IMG/VR virus record: IMGVR_UViG_3300037882_002341 | Coordinates: 62,001-126,000 of that record | Direction: 5' to 3' (one strand) | DNA from: a virus | DNA: 64,000 bases | Shown: positions 18,682-29,001 of the stretch, one piece after another | Numbering within the stretch: position 1 is the stretch's first letter | Layout of the letters: each line of letters begins with the position of its first letter | Notes under the pieces: generated by a model | Database searches by the model: none | What the model saw: only the letters and a program-made list of their open reading frames with translations | What the model was told of the DNA's origin: nothing | Program-made: the position numbers and the translations under genes

Positions 18682-20369
18682 TGCCAGATCTTCTCCCCTG
18701 TGTACCAGACAATGAGGCCGTACTATCTTTTGGCTATATCATTGTTGGCGACGAGAGCTCAACTCTCAGCTTCGGCTATGAAATAGTAGAAAGCACAGAG
18801 GAGTACTCTACCCTATCCTTTGGTTACGAAATAACCATTGCTGGTCTAACCTCTTGGGAACCAACCTTTACTCCAGTTGGGTACATGACTCAGTACATGG
18901 GGAACTTCTATCCTTATTGGCATGCTGCTAATGTCAAGAATGGTGGCAGAACTCAAAGAGTAATGAACAGTCTAGCTGGCTTTCAGATTACACAATTGTT
19001 AACAAAGATAAGAAGACTTAGAGCAAACCTTTTCCTTTCAACCACAGACTTGTCGGAACCACATAAGGTGTGGGTTGCTCCCAGGCCTGTGGCCAGTATT
19101 GAACAAGATAAGACCATTAATCTTTTAAGTAACCCATCTCTTAGCAGAGTTCAACCACAGAGACTTGGTCCATGGTCATGGAGCTCTGGGTTTGTAGGCT
19201 CAACAGGAGACTGGGAACTCAAAAGAGGACTTGGCCTATACGGATATCATGCCGTGCGTCTCACCGCACAAAATGGAGAGTCAATCTCTCTTAAACAATC
19301 CAATGATCTTATATTTAGAGAGGGTAATATATACACCGCCACAGTCTGGTACGCTGGAATGAGACCAGAGCGCGGGACACCAATCTCAAGTAGATCTTCT
19401 GGACCGCAGCTTCAGATTAATACTCAATACAGCGATGGATCAACAGAGATTGATTCTGTCTTTTTAGAAGATGACACCAACGGTGCATGGAAACGAGCCT
19501 CGTTAAGTTTCAGCCCAAGTAAAGACACCCACAACATCGAGGTATCTATAGTTGTTAAGGATTACGAAGGAGAGACTGTTGTCCTGGAAGTCGGGGCTGT
19601 CCAACTAGAGGCAGGCAGAGACTCTTCTGTTTTCACAGATAACGTTTTTAGTTCCAATACTCTCTACGCTATTTACCCAAGAGAAACAATATCAGAAGAT
19701 ACAGGATGGGGTACCTTTAGCTACGAAAGACAAAAGAGAATACGTATAGACGATTTCCTTTCATACGAGAACCTGCTAGAACAACTACCAGATAGATGTA
19801 CTGTCACAACGGCTACCAGTGAGGTTGCTGTTTCCAATAATGTTCTTGATGCCATTATCGAATCAACAGGACAACAATTTTCCATTGGCTGGAGGATAGC
19901 AAACAACCTAATAGAAAGATACAACGTAGATATTAGGCAAAATGAGATATGGGGTTACTACAAGATTGCCGATCTCTATGGGAATGGAGACACTGATCTT
20001 CTATTCTTTAGGCCTGCAGATCTTGGTGTGACTTCAACATACGAAGCATTAACCGTAGCTGGGGAATGGCTCTATGTAATGGTAAAGGAAACTTATCTTG
20101 GCAAGACCACAAGAGTCCTTAAGATTTGTAGTCCATACATAAGATGGGATGACACAAATCATCTCGAGAGTTTTGCCGATATCTACGTTGACGATGGAAC
20201 AGGTACCTGCACTTTCCTTGGTGTAATAAACGGCAGATCGGATCAGCTTCTTATGACGGTTAGTTCTGTGGACAAGGTTATAGATCTAATCTGGGACTCT
20301 GCTGCCAGAAATACCGATGGTACCTTAATATTTAGAAGTGATCTTGGAGAGGCTACGGTGGTGGGATAA
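18681..20369 (+). CDS. Tail protein with N-terminal LSFGY repeats and carbohydrate-binding-like domain
   Basis: A 562-aa protein. Residues 15-51 hold three copies of LSFGY followed by two hydrophobic or acidic residues, spaced 14 and 16 residues apart. Residues about 148-320 resemble the jelly-roll carbohydrate-binding modules often found in phage tail proteins: a sequence starting NLLSNPSLSR, a central GYHAVRLTAQNGESISL strand, and QLEAGRDSSVF at the end, typical of CBM_4_9-like domains. The C-terminal third is beta-rich and unassigned. TAATG junctions on both sides place it in the baseplate operon. A role in binding cell-surface glycan is plausible, inferred from the fold. Confidence 0.65.
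   Translation: MPDLLPCVPDNEAVLSFGYIIVGDESSTLSFGYEIVESTEEYSTLSFGYEITIAGLTSWEPTFTPVGYMTQYMGNFYPYWHAANVKNGGRTQRVMNSLAGFQITQLLTKIRRLRANLFLSTTDLSEPHKVWVAPRPVASIEQDKTINLLSNPSLSRVQPQRLGPWSWSSGFVGSTGDWELKRGLGLYGYHAVRLTAQNGESISLKQSNDLIFREGNIYTATVWYAGMRPERGTPISSRSSGPQLQINTQYSDGSTEIDSVFLEDDTNGAWKRASLSFSPSKDTHNIEVSIVVKDYEGETVVLEVGAVQLEAGRDSSVFTDNVFSSNTLYAIYPRETISEDTGWGTFSYERQKRIRIDDFLSYENLLEQLPDRCTVTTATSEVAVSNNVLDAIIESTGQQFSIGWRIANNLIERYNVDIRQNEIWGYYKIADLYGNGDTDLLFFRPADLGVTSTYEALTVAGEWLYVMVKETYLGKTTRVLKICSPYIRWDDTNHLESFADIYVDDGTGTCTFLGVINGRSDQLLMTVSSVDKVIDLIWDSAARNTDGTLIFRSDLGEATVVG
18723..18833 (+). repeat. Triple LSFGYEI peptide repeat in coding sequence
   Basis: Three degenerate in-frame units encode LSFGYII, LSFGYEI and LSFGYEI at residues 15, 29 and 45 of the host gene. 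The DNA differs at synonymous positions between units, so this is not a recent slippage product. Confidence 0.75.
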
Positions 20370-21793
20370 TGGGATCGGGAACACACAGGATCAAGGGGCT
20401 ACGCCCACTGGGTAGCACAATAGAGTTTGAGGAAGGTTTAGTTATTATAAACTACCCGTCTCCCACCACGTGGGAGGCGGATATTGTTATTGAGCCAGAT
20501 GTTACGGAATATAACTACAGATTTATTTCCATATCAGATGTTCAGTCTCCTTGGATTACCGTTACTGTTACGGTAAAGAGTTCTTCCCCACAGGAAACCC
20601 AGGCTTCTAATACGCTTGATTTCTGGGGCATGAGACTAGACACAGAAAGACTTTCGGGAGAAGGCAATGTTGCATACCGCAATCGTCTGTTGGATGTATT
20701 TGTCCACCGCGGTGGGCCGCATCATACAGGTCTTCTGAATGCTATTGGTCGTGATCTATCCTTAAGCTACGAAGACCAAGCGCTTATCATTCAGGCCAAG
20801 ACAAGCCCAATTAGCGGGTTAAGATTCAATAGGATTATTTTTGGTATATCAAGTCAGAAGATAAGGGTCTTCCATCCTGATCTTGTCATTCATGGCGAAC
20901 TAGCACTCGTTGATCCTGTAACAAGAGAAGTCTCACCAACAAGGACCGTTGCCACTTTCTTAAATGTTAGTTTAGAAGACGGCACTGTTTTAGATTATGA
21001 CTATGACGAAGAATTAAACAAAGTTTACATCCATGGGAATTACGCAAGCCAGGTAGTTAGACTTAGTTATGTTTACATGCATGTAGTGTCTAGACTTAAC
21101 AAGACCTTAAGTCAACTATCTACCGAACTCGAGGCTTTGGTTACCCCGGCTGGTGATCAAATCATCGACGTAACAGTTCACTCGGATTACGCAACAGCCA
21201 CAGCGGAGAAACTGCAAAACCTCCCCGAGACCGTTATTGAAGAGTTCCACTTAGATGCAAGTGGTACAGAGGTGGAGGGTATACCCGTTAGATGGATTGA
21301 TTGTAAATTAGAAGTTGTTTGGGATCCGGAACTTCAAAACAACCTGCGCGCATGGACGGGAAGTCTTGTTAATACCAAAATAGATTCTGCATTTCAGGCA
21401 CTTGTCGAGACAGCTAAGCAAACCTGGGGGACAGCGGTTGCCGATGACTCGGTCTGGGGCAGTACAAAATTCCCTCTGCACGGTGGCCAACACTTCGATA
21501 GTATCTTCGATGCACCACTTGGATACTGGGAGAATCCCATAACAGGAGAACGCTTTAACAAGTGGCAGGCCGATATGGGAGTGGATCCCAAAACCCTCGA
21601 TACTCTTACCTACAAAGGAATTCTACAGTCTGAATTCCAGTCTGGTGTTGGGGGAAAGAATGATCTAAGGGTTTCTCTTAAGAGACACAGTTTCCAAAGA
21701 TCGGGAACTGAGGCTGAACACAACGTTACTGATGGATCAGAGGGTGAAATCCCAGACGATGATCCGATGTTGGGCGTTGTGGATCTTGAGTAA
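20369..21793 (+). CDS. Tail or baseplate structural protein, unknown family
   Basis: A 474-aa, mostly beta-rich protein. The N-terminal 80 residues look like an Ig-like or fibronectin-like strand set (TVTVTVKSSS). Residues about 85-130 are helical (RLSGEGNVAYRNRLLDVFVHRGGPHHTGLLNAIGRDL, quoted in parts: the LLDVFVHRGG and GLLNAIGRDL helices). The C-terminal region contains several Trp residues and an acidic tail ending in DDDPMLGVVDLE. No enzymatic motif is visible. It begins at a TAATG junction and is followed by the first real intergenic gap of the operon (43 bases). It may be a baseplate-periphery protein of the gp7 or gp10 kind, as inferred from position. Confidence 0.6.
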   Translation: MGSGTHRIKGLRPLGSTIEFEEGLVIINYPSPTTWEADIVIEPDVTEYNYRFISISDVQSPWITVTVTVKSSSPQETQASNTLDFWGMRLDTERLSGEGNVAYRNRLLDVFVHRGGPHHTGLLNAIGRDLSLSYEDQALIIQAKTSPISGLRFNRIIFGISSQKIRVFHPDLVIHGELALVDPVTREVSPTRTVATFLNVSLEDGTVLDYDYDEELNKVYIHGNYASQVVRLSYVYMHVVSRLNKTLSQLSTELEALVTPAGDQIIDVTVHSDYATATAEKLQNLPETVIEEFHLDASGTEVEGIPVRWIDCKLEVVWDPELQNNLRAWTGSLVNTKIDSAFQALVETAKQTWGTAVADDSVWGSTKFPLHGGQHFDSIFDAPLGYWENPITGERFNKWQADMGVDPKTLDTLTYKGILQSEFQSGVGGKNDLRVSLKRHSFQRSGTEAEHNVTDGSEGEIPDDDPMLGVVDLE

Positions 21794-21836
21794 TTCTTTC
21801 TCTAGGTTAACATAGTAACCTTACCAGGAGTAAACC

Positions 21837-24800
21837 TTGGCTGGCGCAGGCACCTACACAGTTGGTCTAACAGGAACATATCCAACGCTTCAAGCAGCGT
21901 TGGATCAGTTGTTTATTGACCAAAGCACTACAGCTTTCACAGCAACCCAGACTATCCTGATCTACCCAAGAGAGACAACTCAAGGCCTTGTATATACTTA
22001 CAAAGGAGCCAGGGTTCCATCTGGCTTAAATCCAACAGATCAATTCAGACTGGTTATCAGATCCGCCATACCTATTTATCAGACAAGCTCTTCTGGAGGA
22101 GGGGTCCCTAAACTTTATGGTAAGTCTGGTGTATCCACCTTTGATTGGGCCGGGATCTATGTTGATCAGGTTGACTATGTTGATATCTTAGATCTTCGAA
22201 TAGAAGAGTTCTCTTCAGGTATTATCTTTTATAGATCAAACTATGGTCGTGTAATAAGCTGCGATACAAATAAGAACTCTCTTTTTGGTGTTCAATTCTT
22301 CGAATCAGATCGTGGCGCCATAGTAAATACTGTGCTACAGAATAGCTCGATGCTTTGTAGCATCATGAGATCTAGGGAAATTGTTCTGATTCACAACACC
22401 TTTAATACGGGCGATCCGGGTTATAGACACTGTCTGGGTCCACAGTGGGAAGAAGGACAGATCGGTTCTTCCACTCCTCTTGACCAGAGCATCCCTATAT
22501 ACTACGCCTACAACAATACATTCCACTGTAGTTCCGGCGGTGGTGTTCCTCTCATAATGCCACTCGATATTCAAAAGACCCTTAATCGCATGGATGGTAA
22601 TACATACTTCTCTGTGGCCGGAGCCATTGCAGATATTTATTACACAGTAGAAGGAAACAGAGTAGATACATTTATAACAAGTCTTGTTGAATGGAGACGC
22701 ATAACAGGAGCAGAAGATAATTCTATTTGGGATCCAGCTGGTTATTTTTCGGGAGACAGAGAACAGACACACCTTGCCGGTGTGATCCATGAAGACAGCA
22801 GTGGTATATTTAATCGTGGTTTATCCCTGGGTGTTGTAAAGAGTAATCTGCCCAGCTGGTTTGATGATTCAATCTTAAACGATGACGCCGGAGGCAATCC
22901 TCGAGATGATACGGCCACCCCTACTCCAGGTCCTACAGAGATCACAACGGGTGATGACTATGATATCTTTGCGGACTTTCTTGGTGCCACATCCGATCCA
23001 ACAGTAGAAGACGATAGCAAGATTTATGGTGTTGATCGTGCGGTAAGCCAGCTCCAACTAGGTTTAGAGTGCTGGAGTCCGCAGGTGGCAGCTGGTTACT
23101 TTTATGTAGGAGACGCTGCTTATTATCTATATGCCGACAAATTTGCCACATATCTTCACGATGTAACCTGGTCAAAGGTCGAGCTACCTAATCATATGAC
23201 CGTACGATCTGTGGGTATCTTAAATACATCAGAGTGTGATGATGCCACCCCCGTGGCATGGATGCAAAGAGGTAATACTGTTTGGGCAAACCACAGTGGC
23301 GCTACGATATCCAAACCCATAGCAGAAAGCGTACGCGTATATGGCGTTGAACAAAGTTGGGATTCATCTGAGCAAGCCTTTAATGCCACACCTCTAACAA
23401 GAGAATTCTCTGTTAAAGACTCTCCATTTGTCTTCCTCCTAACAACAGTTCCCCAGGGTGGAGCACCCCTAGTCATAACAGACGATACGATCGGCACAGA
23501 CACATCAAACAGAAACGATCAAGAACTATTGCCACTTGAATATAGATACGAATGGGATGCAAGTCTAGAAATACCAAAGCTTAAACTGCAGGGGGCATCA
23601 AACCTCTTTGAGAATCCACACTTCCACAACTATGAATCGCACACTCCTTCTGGTGGGTACGCTCCTATTGGATGGGATTTTGGTTTAGTCAAGCCAACCG
23701 TTGCTCATGACCATCAGGTAATTGGTAACACGAGAGTCTCTCTTTTTGCCACCTCCGAGTACAACACAGAGCTATCTTATGCCTTTAGGCAAACTGTTGT
23801 AAGAAGAGATGAAGACGCAGATCTAATCATAAGCTGGTTTATGCGTAGCGATTCTGGTATAGATATCAAGCCCATTATTACAACCTATTACGAGAACGGC
23901 GAGGTATTCCAGCAACAAGTTCTGGACACAATCGATGTCTCAGCAGAGACTTCCGGTGACTTTACCTGGAATAGATACGCTGTTCACTGCAAAGCTGACA
24001 ACGATTCAACACTAAAAGAGTTTGGCCTTTCATGCGAACAGATACTTGAGGCAGATCTAACCACTGTCAACAACGAGACAAGCCCCAAGGTAAGATTTGA
24101 ACTACGAGCAGTAAGCCCTGGCACCTCGGAGTTCGATGCCTTCATGGCCTTCGAGGGTGACTATGTCCCCCGTTATGCTGGTTTACCTTATGGAGACGAG
24201 GCAACATTAGAGTATGACAGTTCTGATTTTGGTGTGCACGAGATACCAGATCTTTCCATAAGCCCCATTCTCAATCCACAACACACAGGTTTTCTTGTCA
24301 TAGGTCCAGTGCCCATAGAAGATCTCGATACAAGCGTACTCGAGACAGGACACACAACCCTAACGGATACCTATACACCACTAAGACTAACCTGTATCCC
24401 CTGGGCCAGAATAGATGGTCCAGATAAGCTAAGACACGTATCATCGGACATTTTCGGTCTAGTAGGCCAAGGCCTACCAAGAGAAGTTGGATTCGAACCA
24501 TCTGTGCCCGAGATAAATAAGATTGAGGTATTCCCCAACCCAATTGAGATAGGACAGGGACTTAGAAAGTCTTTCCATGTATTAGCCACAGACAACAATA
24601 ATAATCCCTACGCACATAAAGATGTCACGGTGTCTATGGCGGAAGATAACGATCGCTACACAGGTAGTCTTGGAATGAAGGAGATGGGATCTCTTTCAAG
24701 ACTAGGCGTGGAGGTTGTTACCAAGTCTGATCCCTCTGGTTCTATAGTGTCCACACTAATAGCACCAGAGAAAAGACTTATGGCCACATCTTTTGATACA

Positions 24801-25331
24801 TCCGATCTCTATCCGTCCAGTAAGGTAGTGACATACTATAAGCCCAATCTCGATAACCACGCAAACGTTACTCTCTATAGAGCCAACACAGACGAAGAGA
24901 TAGCTGTCTATGGACAATATACTTCCGAGACTCTAACCCCGGTCCTGGTTGACTCAGAGTTAAAGATTCAACTTAGTGAGCTCCCTGTGTTTGCGTCAAC
25001 CAATCTCCAGGTTAATGGCACATCTGAATTCGATATTGACCTATTTGAATCTCTTAATACAGATTATGCAGATAATGAGTTCCATGTAGATTATGCAACA
25101 GGAGCCATATTCTATAGGAATAATCGTACGGGTAATGCTAAGGTCTCTTACACCCCTCTCTTTGTTTGGGTTGACACATCCGATCCATATGCTTTACAAT
25201 TCCACGGGGACCTTGTAGATATTATTACTAGTGAGATGTACTTACAGTATGACGCTATGTCAAATATCCAGGTGTCAACAGGGTCCCTCTCTATCGATGT
25301 CCCAGTAGTCCTACTTAATCCGGACGCATAA
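21837..25331 (+). CDS. Large tail spike or adhesin with beta-helix-like and jelly-roll-like regions
   Basis: An 1164-aa protein. The start is a TTG at 21837, chosen because CAGGAG lies seven bases upstream and the N-terminus (AGAGTYTVGLTGTYPTLQAAL) is the usual opening of pectate-lyase-like right-handed beta-helix proteins. Residues about 95-230 have the short-strand pattern of a parallel beta-helix. Residues about 588-780 look like a carbohydrate-binding jelly roll opening with SNLFENPHF. Residues about 895-985 look like an Ig-like domain (INKIEVFPNPIEIGQG). The beta-helix and glycan-binding-like parts suggest receptor recognition or polysaccharide cleavage; no catalytic residues could be assigned. 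Confidence 0.65.
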   Translation: MAGAGTYTVGLTGTYPTLQAALDQLFIDQSTTAFTATQTILIYPRETTQGLVYTYKGARVPSGLNPTDQFRLVIRSAIPIYQTSSSGGGVPKLYGKSGVSTFDWAGIYVDQVDYVDILDLRIEEFSSGIIFYRSNYGRVISCDTNKNSLFGVQFFESDRGAIVNTVLQNSSMLCSIMRSREIVLIHNTFNTGDPGYRHCLGPQWEEGQIGSSTPLDQSIPIYYAYNNTFHCSSGGGVPLIMPLDIQKTLNRMDGNTYFSVAGAIADIYYTVEGNRVDTFITSLVEWRRITGAEDNSIWDPAGYFSGDREQTHLAGVIHEDSSGIFNRGLSLGVVKSNLPSWFDDSILNDDAGGNPRDDTATPTPGPTEITTGDDYDIFADFLGATSDPTVEDDSKIYGVDRAVSQLQLGLECWSPQVAAGYFYVGDAAYYLYADKFATYLHDVTWSKVELPNHMTVRSVGILNTSECDDATPVAWMQRGNTVWANHSGATISKPIAESVRVYGVEQSWDSSEQAFNATPLTREFSVKDSPFVFLLTTVPQGGAPLVITDDTIGTDTSNRNDQELLPLEYRYEWDASLEIPKLKLQGASNLFENPHFHNYESHTPSGGYAPIGWDFGLVKPTVAHDHQVIGNTRVSLFATSEYNTELSYAFRQTVVRRDEDADLIISWFMRSDSGIDIKPIITTYYENGEVFQQQVLDTIDVSAETSGDFTWNRYAVHCKADNDSTLKEFGLSCEQILEADLTTVNNETSPKVRFELRAVSPGTSEFDAFMAFEGDYVPRYAGLPYGDEATLEYDSSDFGVHEIPDLSISPILNPQHTGFLVIGPVPIEDLDTSVLETGHTTLTDTYTPLRLTCIPWARIDGPDKLRHVSSDIFGLVGQGLPREVGFEPSVPEINKIEVFPNPIEIGQGLRKSFHVLATDNNNNPYAHKDVTVSMAEDNDRYTGSLGMKEMGSLSRLGVEVVTKSDPSGSIVSTLIAPEKRLMATSFDTSDLYPSSKVVTYYKPNLDNHANVTLYRANTDEEIAVYGQYTSETLTPVLVDSELKIQLSELPVFASTNLQVNGTSEFDIDLFESLNTDYADNEFHVDYATGAIFYRNNRTGNAKVSYTPLFVWVDTSDPYALQFHGDLVDIITSEMYLQYDAMSNIQVSTGSLSIDVPVVLLNPDA

Positions 25332-25334
25332 TAA

Positions 25335-27671
25335 ATGTCATTTGAACCACTCAACAATTCTATATCCAAAGAGACATTTAAAAGTGCCTCTGGGTTTAGT
25401 CTATCTACCCAGCAAGTAATTGAGAACGGTGTTCTTAAGCTTAGGGGTACCCCCGTTGTAAGTCCTAATCCCGATCTCAATTGGCAAGAGGCCACCTGGT
25501 CAGAGACATCTAACTTTAGGCTCCAGCCAAGCAGAGCAGCCCCTGGCAACAACTGGGATCATGAGACAACCGTACCATCTCTTACATCAGACCTAGCAGC
25601 AGGGCTCTTCCCGTTTACAGATATCCCTCTGCGTCAGGTGTCCAAAGTCTCCAAGGAAAGAATAGGACCATTCCATGGAGGGCCGGAAGCTAGACGCTCT
25701 ATGAGAATTAGAGACCCATATATTCTTGACCCGGGTAATACAGAGGACTCAGCTCTGCGTACGGGACAAGTGGGTAGACAGCTTTTGGGTAGACGTAGGA
25801 TCGATCGTAATGGAGCCGCAGTACTTAAGCTCACAGCAGAGGTTGGTGAAACAAACTTCATTAGACAAAACACATCAGAAGATCAGTCGTTCTGGCCAGA
25901 TAATGTAAACAATTCTGTTGGGTGGACAGCCGAGTTTAGAGCCTTTGTCCCAAGTGGAACATCAGAATTAATATTTGATGATGGTGATGTAAGGGTTGGT
26001 ATTTATATAGATAGGAGAGGATTACTATTAGAGACATCCTCTCTTGGTCCCAGTATGACTCGAGTTCTCTCTGTTCCCTGGAACGATACATTCCACAAAG
26101 TAAGAGTCGGCGCTCAGGGTAATAACGTGTTCTTGCTATCTGACAGAGGTCAGTCCTTCGTGGGAACCTCAGTCCTCACGGCAACACCAAGTGTTGCGAA
26201 AGATCTCCAGATGGGATTCCTTGGTACAACCACGGGTACCATCCTTATTGATTATTTCCACCAGTCTCATTTTGGAGTCTTCATGGATGTTGAGGATGAT
26301 ATCTACTACACAGTAGATACCTCTGAGTCATTCTCTCTTACCCCATCTCTCAAACATGCACAGAGAGTGGGTCAGTTCAGAACGGCCATAATCAAAACAG
26401 AAGGTCCTTATACTGGCGGAACAGCAAAGGTACTTCCACAGTTTAAGAATACATCTAATCCATCTTGGACTGATTTTGGCGCCGCAGTAACCATGGTTAA
26501 TCCCATCCAAGAGATATCTCTAACAGCTTTGGGTGTTGACACAGATGGCAGTGATGAGCTCAGATTCAAGTTGCTACAGCAACCTTTGTTCACATCATCT
26601 AGGCCAGCATCGTTTGATGAAATAACTGTTCTTACGGATTTTGATGGCCAGCCAGAATTTAGATGCATACCAGATCACGGAGATTCTTCCGGTGGAAATA
26701 CGGTTAGAATACTAGCCCTAAATGGCTCGGACCTTTCTCTGCCATTAACCATCTATATTTCTGGCGTGGCCATATCGGCAGACAAAGTAACTGCCATAAG
26801 TTCTTCAGAGCTATCTGTTTCCGACTGGCCAGCAGGCACGCCTGGACCAGTAACGGTCTCTATTGATACACTAGCTCCAGGTCTTTTCTTTGCAGAAAAG
26901 CCCTATAGATATGTAGAGTCTTACACCAAGGTTGTGGACAGGGCCGAGCAACTAGCACGGGTCTGTGGTACACGCTCTGCATTTAGAATTAAAAACGAGG
27001 TGCCCAATGGCGAAGTCAACCTGGCTTACGTATCTACTCCAGGTATTGAGACCAACTCGCACGTTGGCCTCATCGACCTCTCGTACCTCGAAAGCGGTAA
27101 CGTCGTTGGAGGCTCTGCGCAACCGACATTGCTTGACGGATCTGCGCTTGTTGTGCCTGGAAGTACCTTCACTTACTCTGAACCTCCCAGCACAGATGAC
27201 CTGGTTATCGCCATCGGTGCAGCCGGATGGCGTGATCTGGGTGCTCCTGCTCCGCTCTACTACTACCACCTCATTGGCAAAGGCCGCTACTACATCCACA
27301 AAGAACAAGACGACCTAAGCCTCAAAGAGCTAAGGGACTCTATCACTGTTCACTATCAGGATGGTTCACCAGTAGCGATCCAAGACTTCCCTTGGGATAT
27401 AGTTGTTGTCCAGAAAGATATCCGTGGTAATGATCTGCCAATAAATACTTATCTTGCCTTGCTATTAACGAATAAAAAGTTCATACCAGGCAAGACTGTC
27501 TTCATAACAGCCACCGTAGCGGACCCATCTAACGAGATGAGATTGATCCAGGGTTATACGGAGGTGGTTAATGCCTACCCAATCTTCACCAAAGATACCC
27601 AGGGCAATCTAACATACGATGTAGACATTACAACCCACGGTATCTTTACTCTTAACATTCGAGCAAAATAA
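25335..27671 (+). CDS. Tail adhesin-like protein with LamG-like and IPT/TIG-like domains
   Basis: A 778-aa protein that starts right after TAATAA of the previous gene. Residues about 178-320 have the strand pattern of a LamG/concanavalin-like domain (GVYIDRRG-type strand, WNDTFHKVRVG, then ILIDYFH). Residues about 440-515 resemble an IPT/TIG Ig-like domain, with a V.ISADKVTAISSSELSV pattern. The segment from about residue 552 to 662 is encoded by DNA with clearly different codon use (see the feature at 26990-27320), as if swapped in by recombination. It overlaps the next gene by TAATG. Probable tail fibre or baseplate-periphery adhesin. Confidence 0.6.
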   Translation: MSFEPLNNSISKETFKSASGFSLSTQQVIENGVLKLRGTPVVSPNPDLNWQEATWSETSNFRLQPSRAAPGNNWDHETTVPSLTSDLAAGLFPFTDIPLRQVSKVSKERIGPFHGGPEARRSMRIRDPYILDPGNTEDSALRTGQVGRQLLGRRRIDRNGAAVLKLTAEVGETNFIRQNTSEDQSFWPDNVNNSVGWTAEFRAFVPSGTSELIFDDGDVRVGIYIDRRGLLLETSSLGPSMTRVLSVPWNDTFHKVRVGAQGNNVFLLSDRGQSFVGTSVLTATPSVAKDLQMGFLGTTTGTILIDYFHQSHFGVFMDVEDDIYYTVDTSESFSLTPSLKHAQRVGQFRTAIIKTEGPYTGGTAKVLPQFKNTSNPSWTDFGAAVTMVNPIQEISLTALGVDTDGSDELRFKLLQQPLFTSSRPASFDEITVLTDFDGQPEFRCIPDHGDSSGGNTVRILALNGSDLSLPLTIYISGVAISADKVTAISSSELSVSDWPAGTPGPVTVSIDTLAPGLFFAEKPYRYVESYTKVVDRAEQLARVCGTRSAFRIKNEVPNGEVNLAYVSTPGIETNSHVGLIDLSYLESGNVVGGSAQPTLLDGSALVVPGSTFTYSEPPSTDDLVIAIGAAGWRDLGAPAPLYYYHLIGKGRYYIHKEQDDLSLKELRDSITVHYQDGSPVAIQDFPWDIVVVQKDIRGNDLPINTYLALLLTNKKFIPGKTVFITATVADPSNEMRLIQGYTEVVNAYPIFTKDTQGNLTYDVDITTHGIFTLNIRAK
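26990..27320 (+). other. Segment of atypical codon use inside a tail gene
   Basis: Within the 778-aa tail gene, this stretch of about 330 bases uses CTC, CTG, ATC, GCG and CGT/CGC codons, while flanking DNA favours AGA/AGG, ATA and CTA/CTT. It also looks richer in G+C. Both a second + frame (26965-27318) and an antisense frame (26952-27308) stay open across it, as expected for a base-composition shift. The reading frame is intact, so the likely cause is in-frame recombination with another phage gene. Boundaries are approximate. Confidence 0.6.
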
Positions 27672-28993
27672 TGCCCAGAAAACTACTTGATCTGGACTTG
27701 CTTCCAAGGACAGGCTCACACGGTACCAATCTAGAATGGGGAGACCCTCTTTCTTTATTTACAGCCGTAGGCTTTCCAGAGATTCTAGATGATACATCGC
27801 AAAGAACAGGTGTCCCCTTACTGTCTATTTATTACACAGGTGACACATCCGTGATATCCATCACGGGATCTAATATCCATCTTACGCATGATTCAGTTAC
27901 AGTTCATGTCCCACTAAGTGGAAAAACAACCTCACAGGTTGCCTCATTTATAAATAGATTGGGTATGCCCTATACCGCAACGGTGCTCTATGAAACAGAA
28001 GACGTTCTTGCCATAAGCCCATTCATATCCAGCATCTTAGATAAAACTATTGACGATGGTTCCATTATTAGAGGCCGAGGACATGTCGTTAAGGCATTAG
28101 AAGAAGCACAGATTAGGATTCTCCCGCCGTATAATAGTTCGAGGTTCGAACCATGGAATATAGTTATCAACAGAGGGTGGGTCACTCGCCGATATAAAGG
28201 TGGTGACTGGATATTCGCGGTCCCAGAATACGAGAACCAAACCTGGTCGATTAAATACGGCCGAGGGTTTATAGATCTTAAAGATGTAATCGGTGAGCGA
28301 CTTGGTCCCCGAGCGCTCGGTGTGCCAAGAGCCCCGATCCATTGGGACCGCGGAAATCTCCAGCTTAGGGTTAGGGACACTATCCAGCCTGCCAATTCAA
28401 TTCAGGACGTGGATATCCATAACGGTATTGTCTATCTCAATAGAGATTATGACGATAACCAAACCATCTTAATAGACTATACCTACAAAGAAGACGGATA
28501 TGTTTATCCTGTTGCAGATATAAATCCCACAGAGTTCCACAACCCAGGTGTGTTAGATAGATATGTTCTCTTCTATCTTCTGCCACACATAGGCCCCAAC
28601 GGGGCTATAAGGGACTCCTGCGTGCGCTACAGTGAGTCTTCTACTCTCGCGGGTGCCATCTATAGTATCCCCAACACAAGCGAGCCTATCATGCTCCTAG
28701 GGGCTACGCAGGTACGCCAGGTACATGACTACACTGAAGTGCAAATTACAGACACCAGGACAAGGGGTGGGGGTGTCAAGTGGGATAAGTTTAGGCAAGC
28801 TGTAACAAGAAATAGAGAAATTCTTAATACTGCAGACCGTGGGTTCTATGACGGCAGACCATATCCTGGTAACATGGCACTCTTTGTAACGCTACCAGAA
28901 GAAGTTAAGGATGCTTTATCTAAGGCGGAGATAGACGGAGTCATTAAGAGATTCATGGCGTACGGAACTTATTGTTTTATTGAATATGATTAG
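27671..28993 (+). CDS. Tail structural protein, unknown family
   Basis: A 440-aa, mixed alpha/beta protein beginning at a TAATG junction. Residues about 230-275 contain beta strands around VDIHNGIVYLNRDYDDNQTILIDYTYKEDGY, a pattern (a term for a value, then 'ILIDYTY') that recurs as VRLSYVYMH, AKVSYTPLF and ITVVYDWLT in the neighbouring tail genes and is common in phage baseplate-periphery proteins. The C-terminus ends in a short helix-strand unit. No catalytic motif was found. It ends just before an AGGAG Shine-Dalgarno sequence for the next gene. Confidence 0.6.
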   Translation: MPRKLLDLDLLPRTGSHGTNLEWGDPLSLFTAVGFPEILDDTSQRTGVPLLSIYYTGDTSVISITGSNIHLTHDSVTVHVPLSGKTTSQVASFINRLGMPYTATVLYETEDVLAISPFISSILDKTIDDGSIIRGRGHVVKALEEAQIRILPPYNSSRFEPWNIVINRGWVTRRYKGGDWIFAVPEYENQTWSIKYGRGFIDLKDVIGERLGPRALGVPRAPIHWDRGNLQLRVRDTIQPANSIQDVDIHNGIVYLNRDYDDNQTILIDYTYKEDGYVYPVADINPTEFHNPGVLDRYVLFYLLPHIGPNGAIRDSCVRYSESSTLAGAIYSIPNTSEPIMLLGATQVRQVHDYTEVQITDTRTRGGGVKWDKFRQAVTRNREILNTADRGFYDGRPYPGNMALFVTLPEEVKDALSKAEIDGVIKRFMAYGTYCFIEYD

Positions 28994-29001
28994 GAGTAAT
29001 C

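Noticed and set aside
26952-27308. Open antisense frame and a second + frame across the same stretch
   Set aside because: Both are explained by the local shift in base composition; the 778-aa frame continues without a break.
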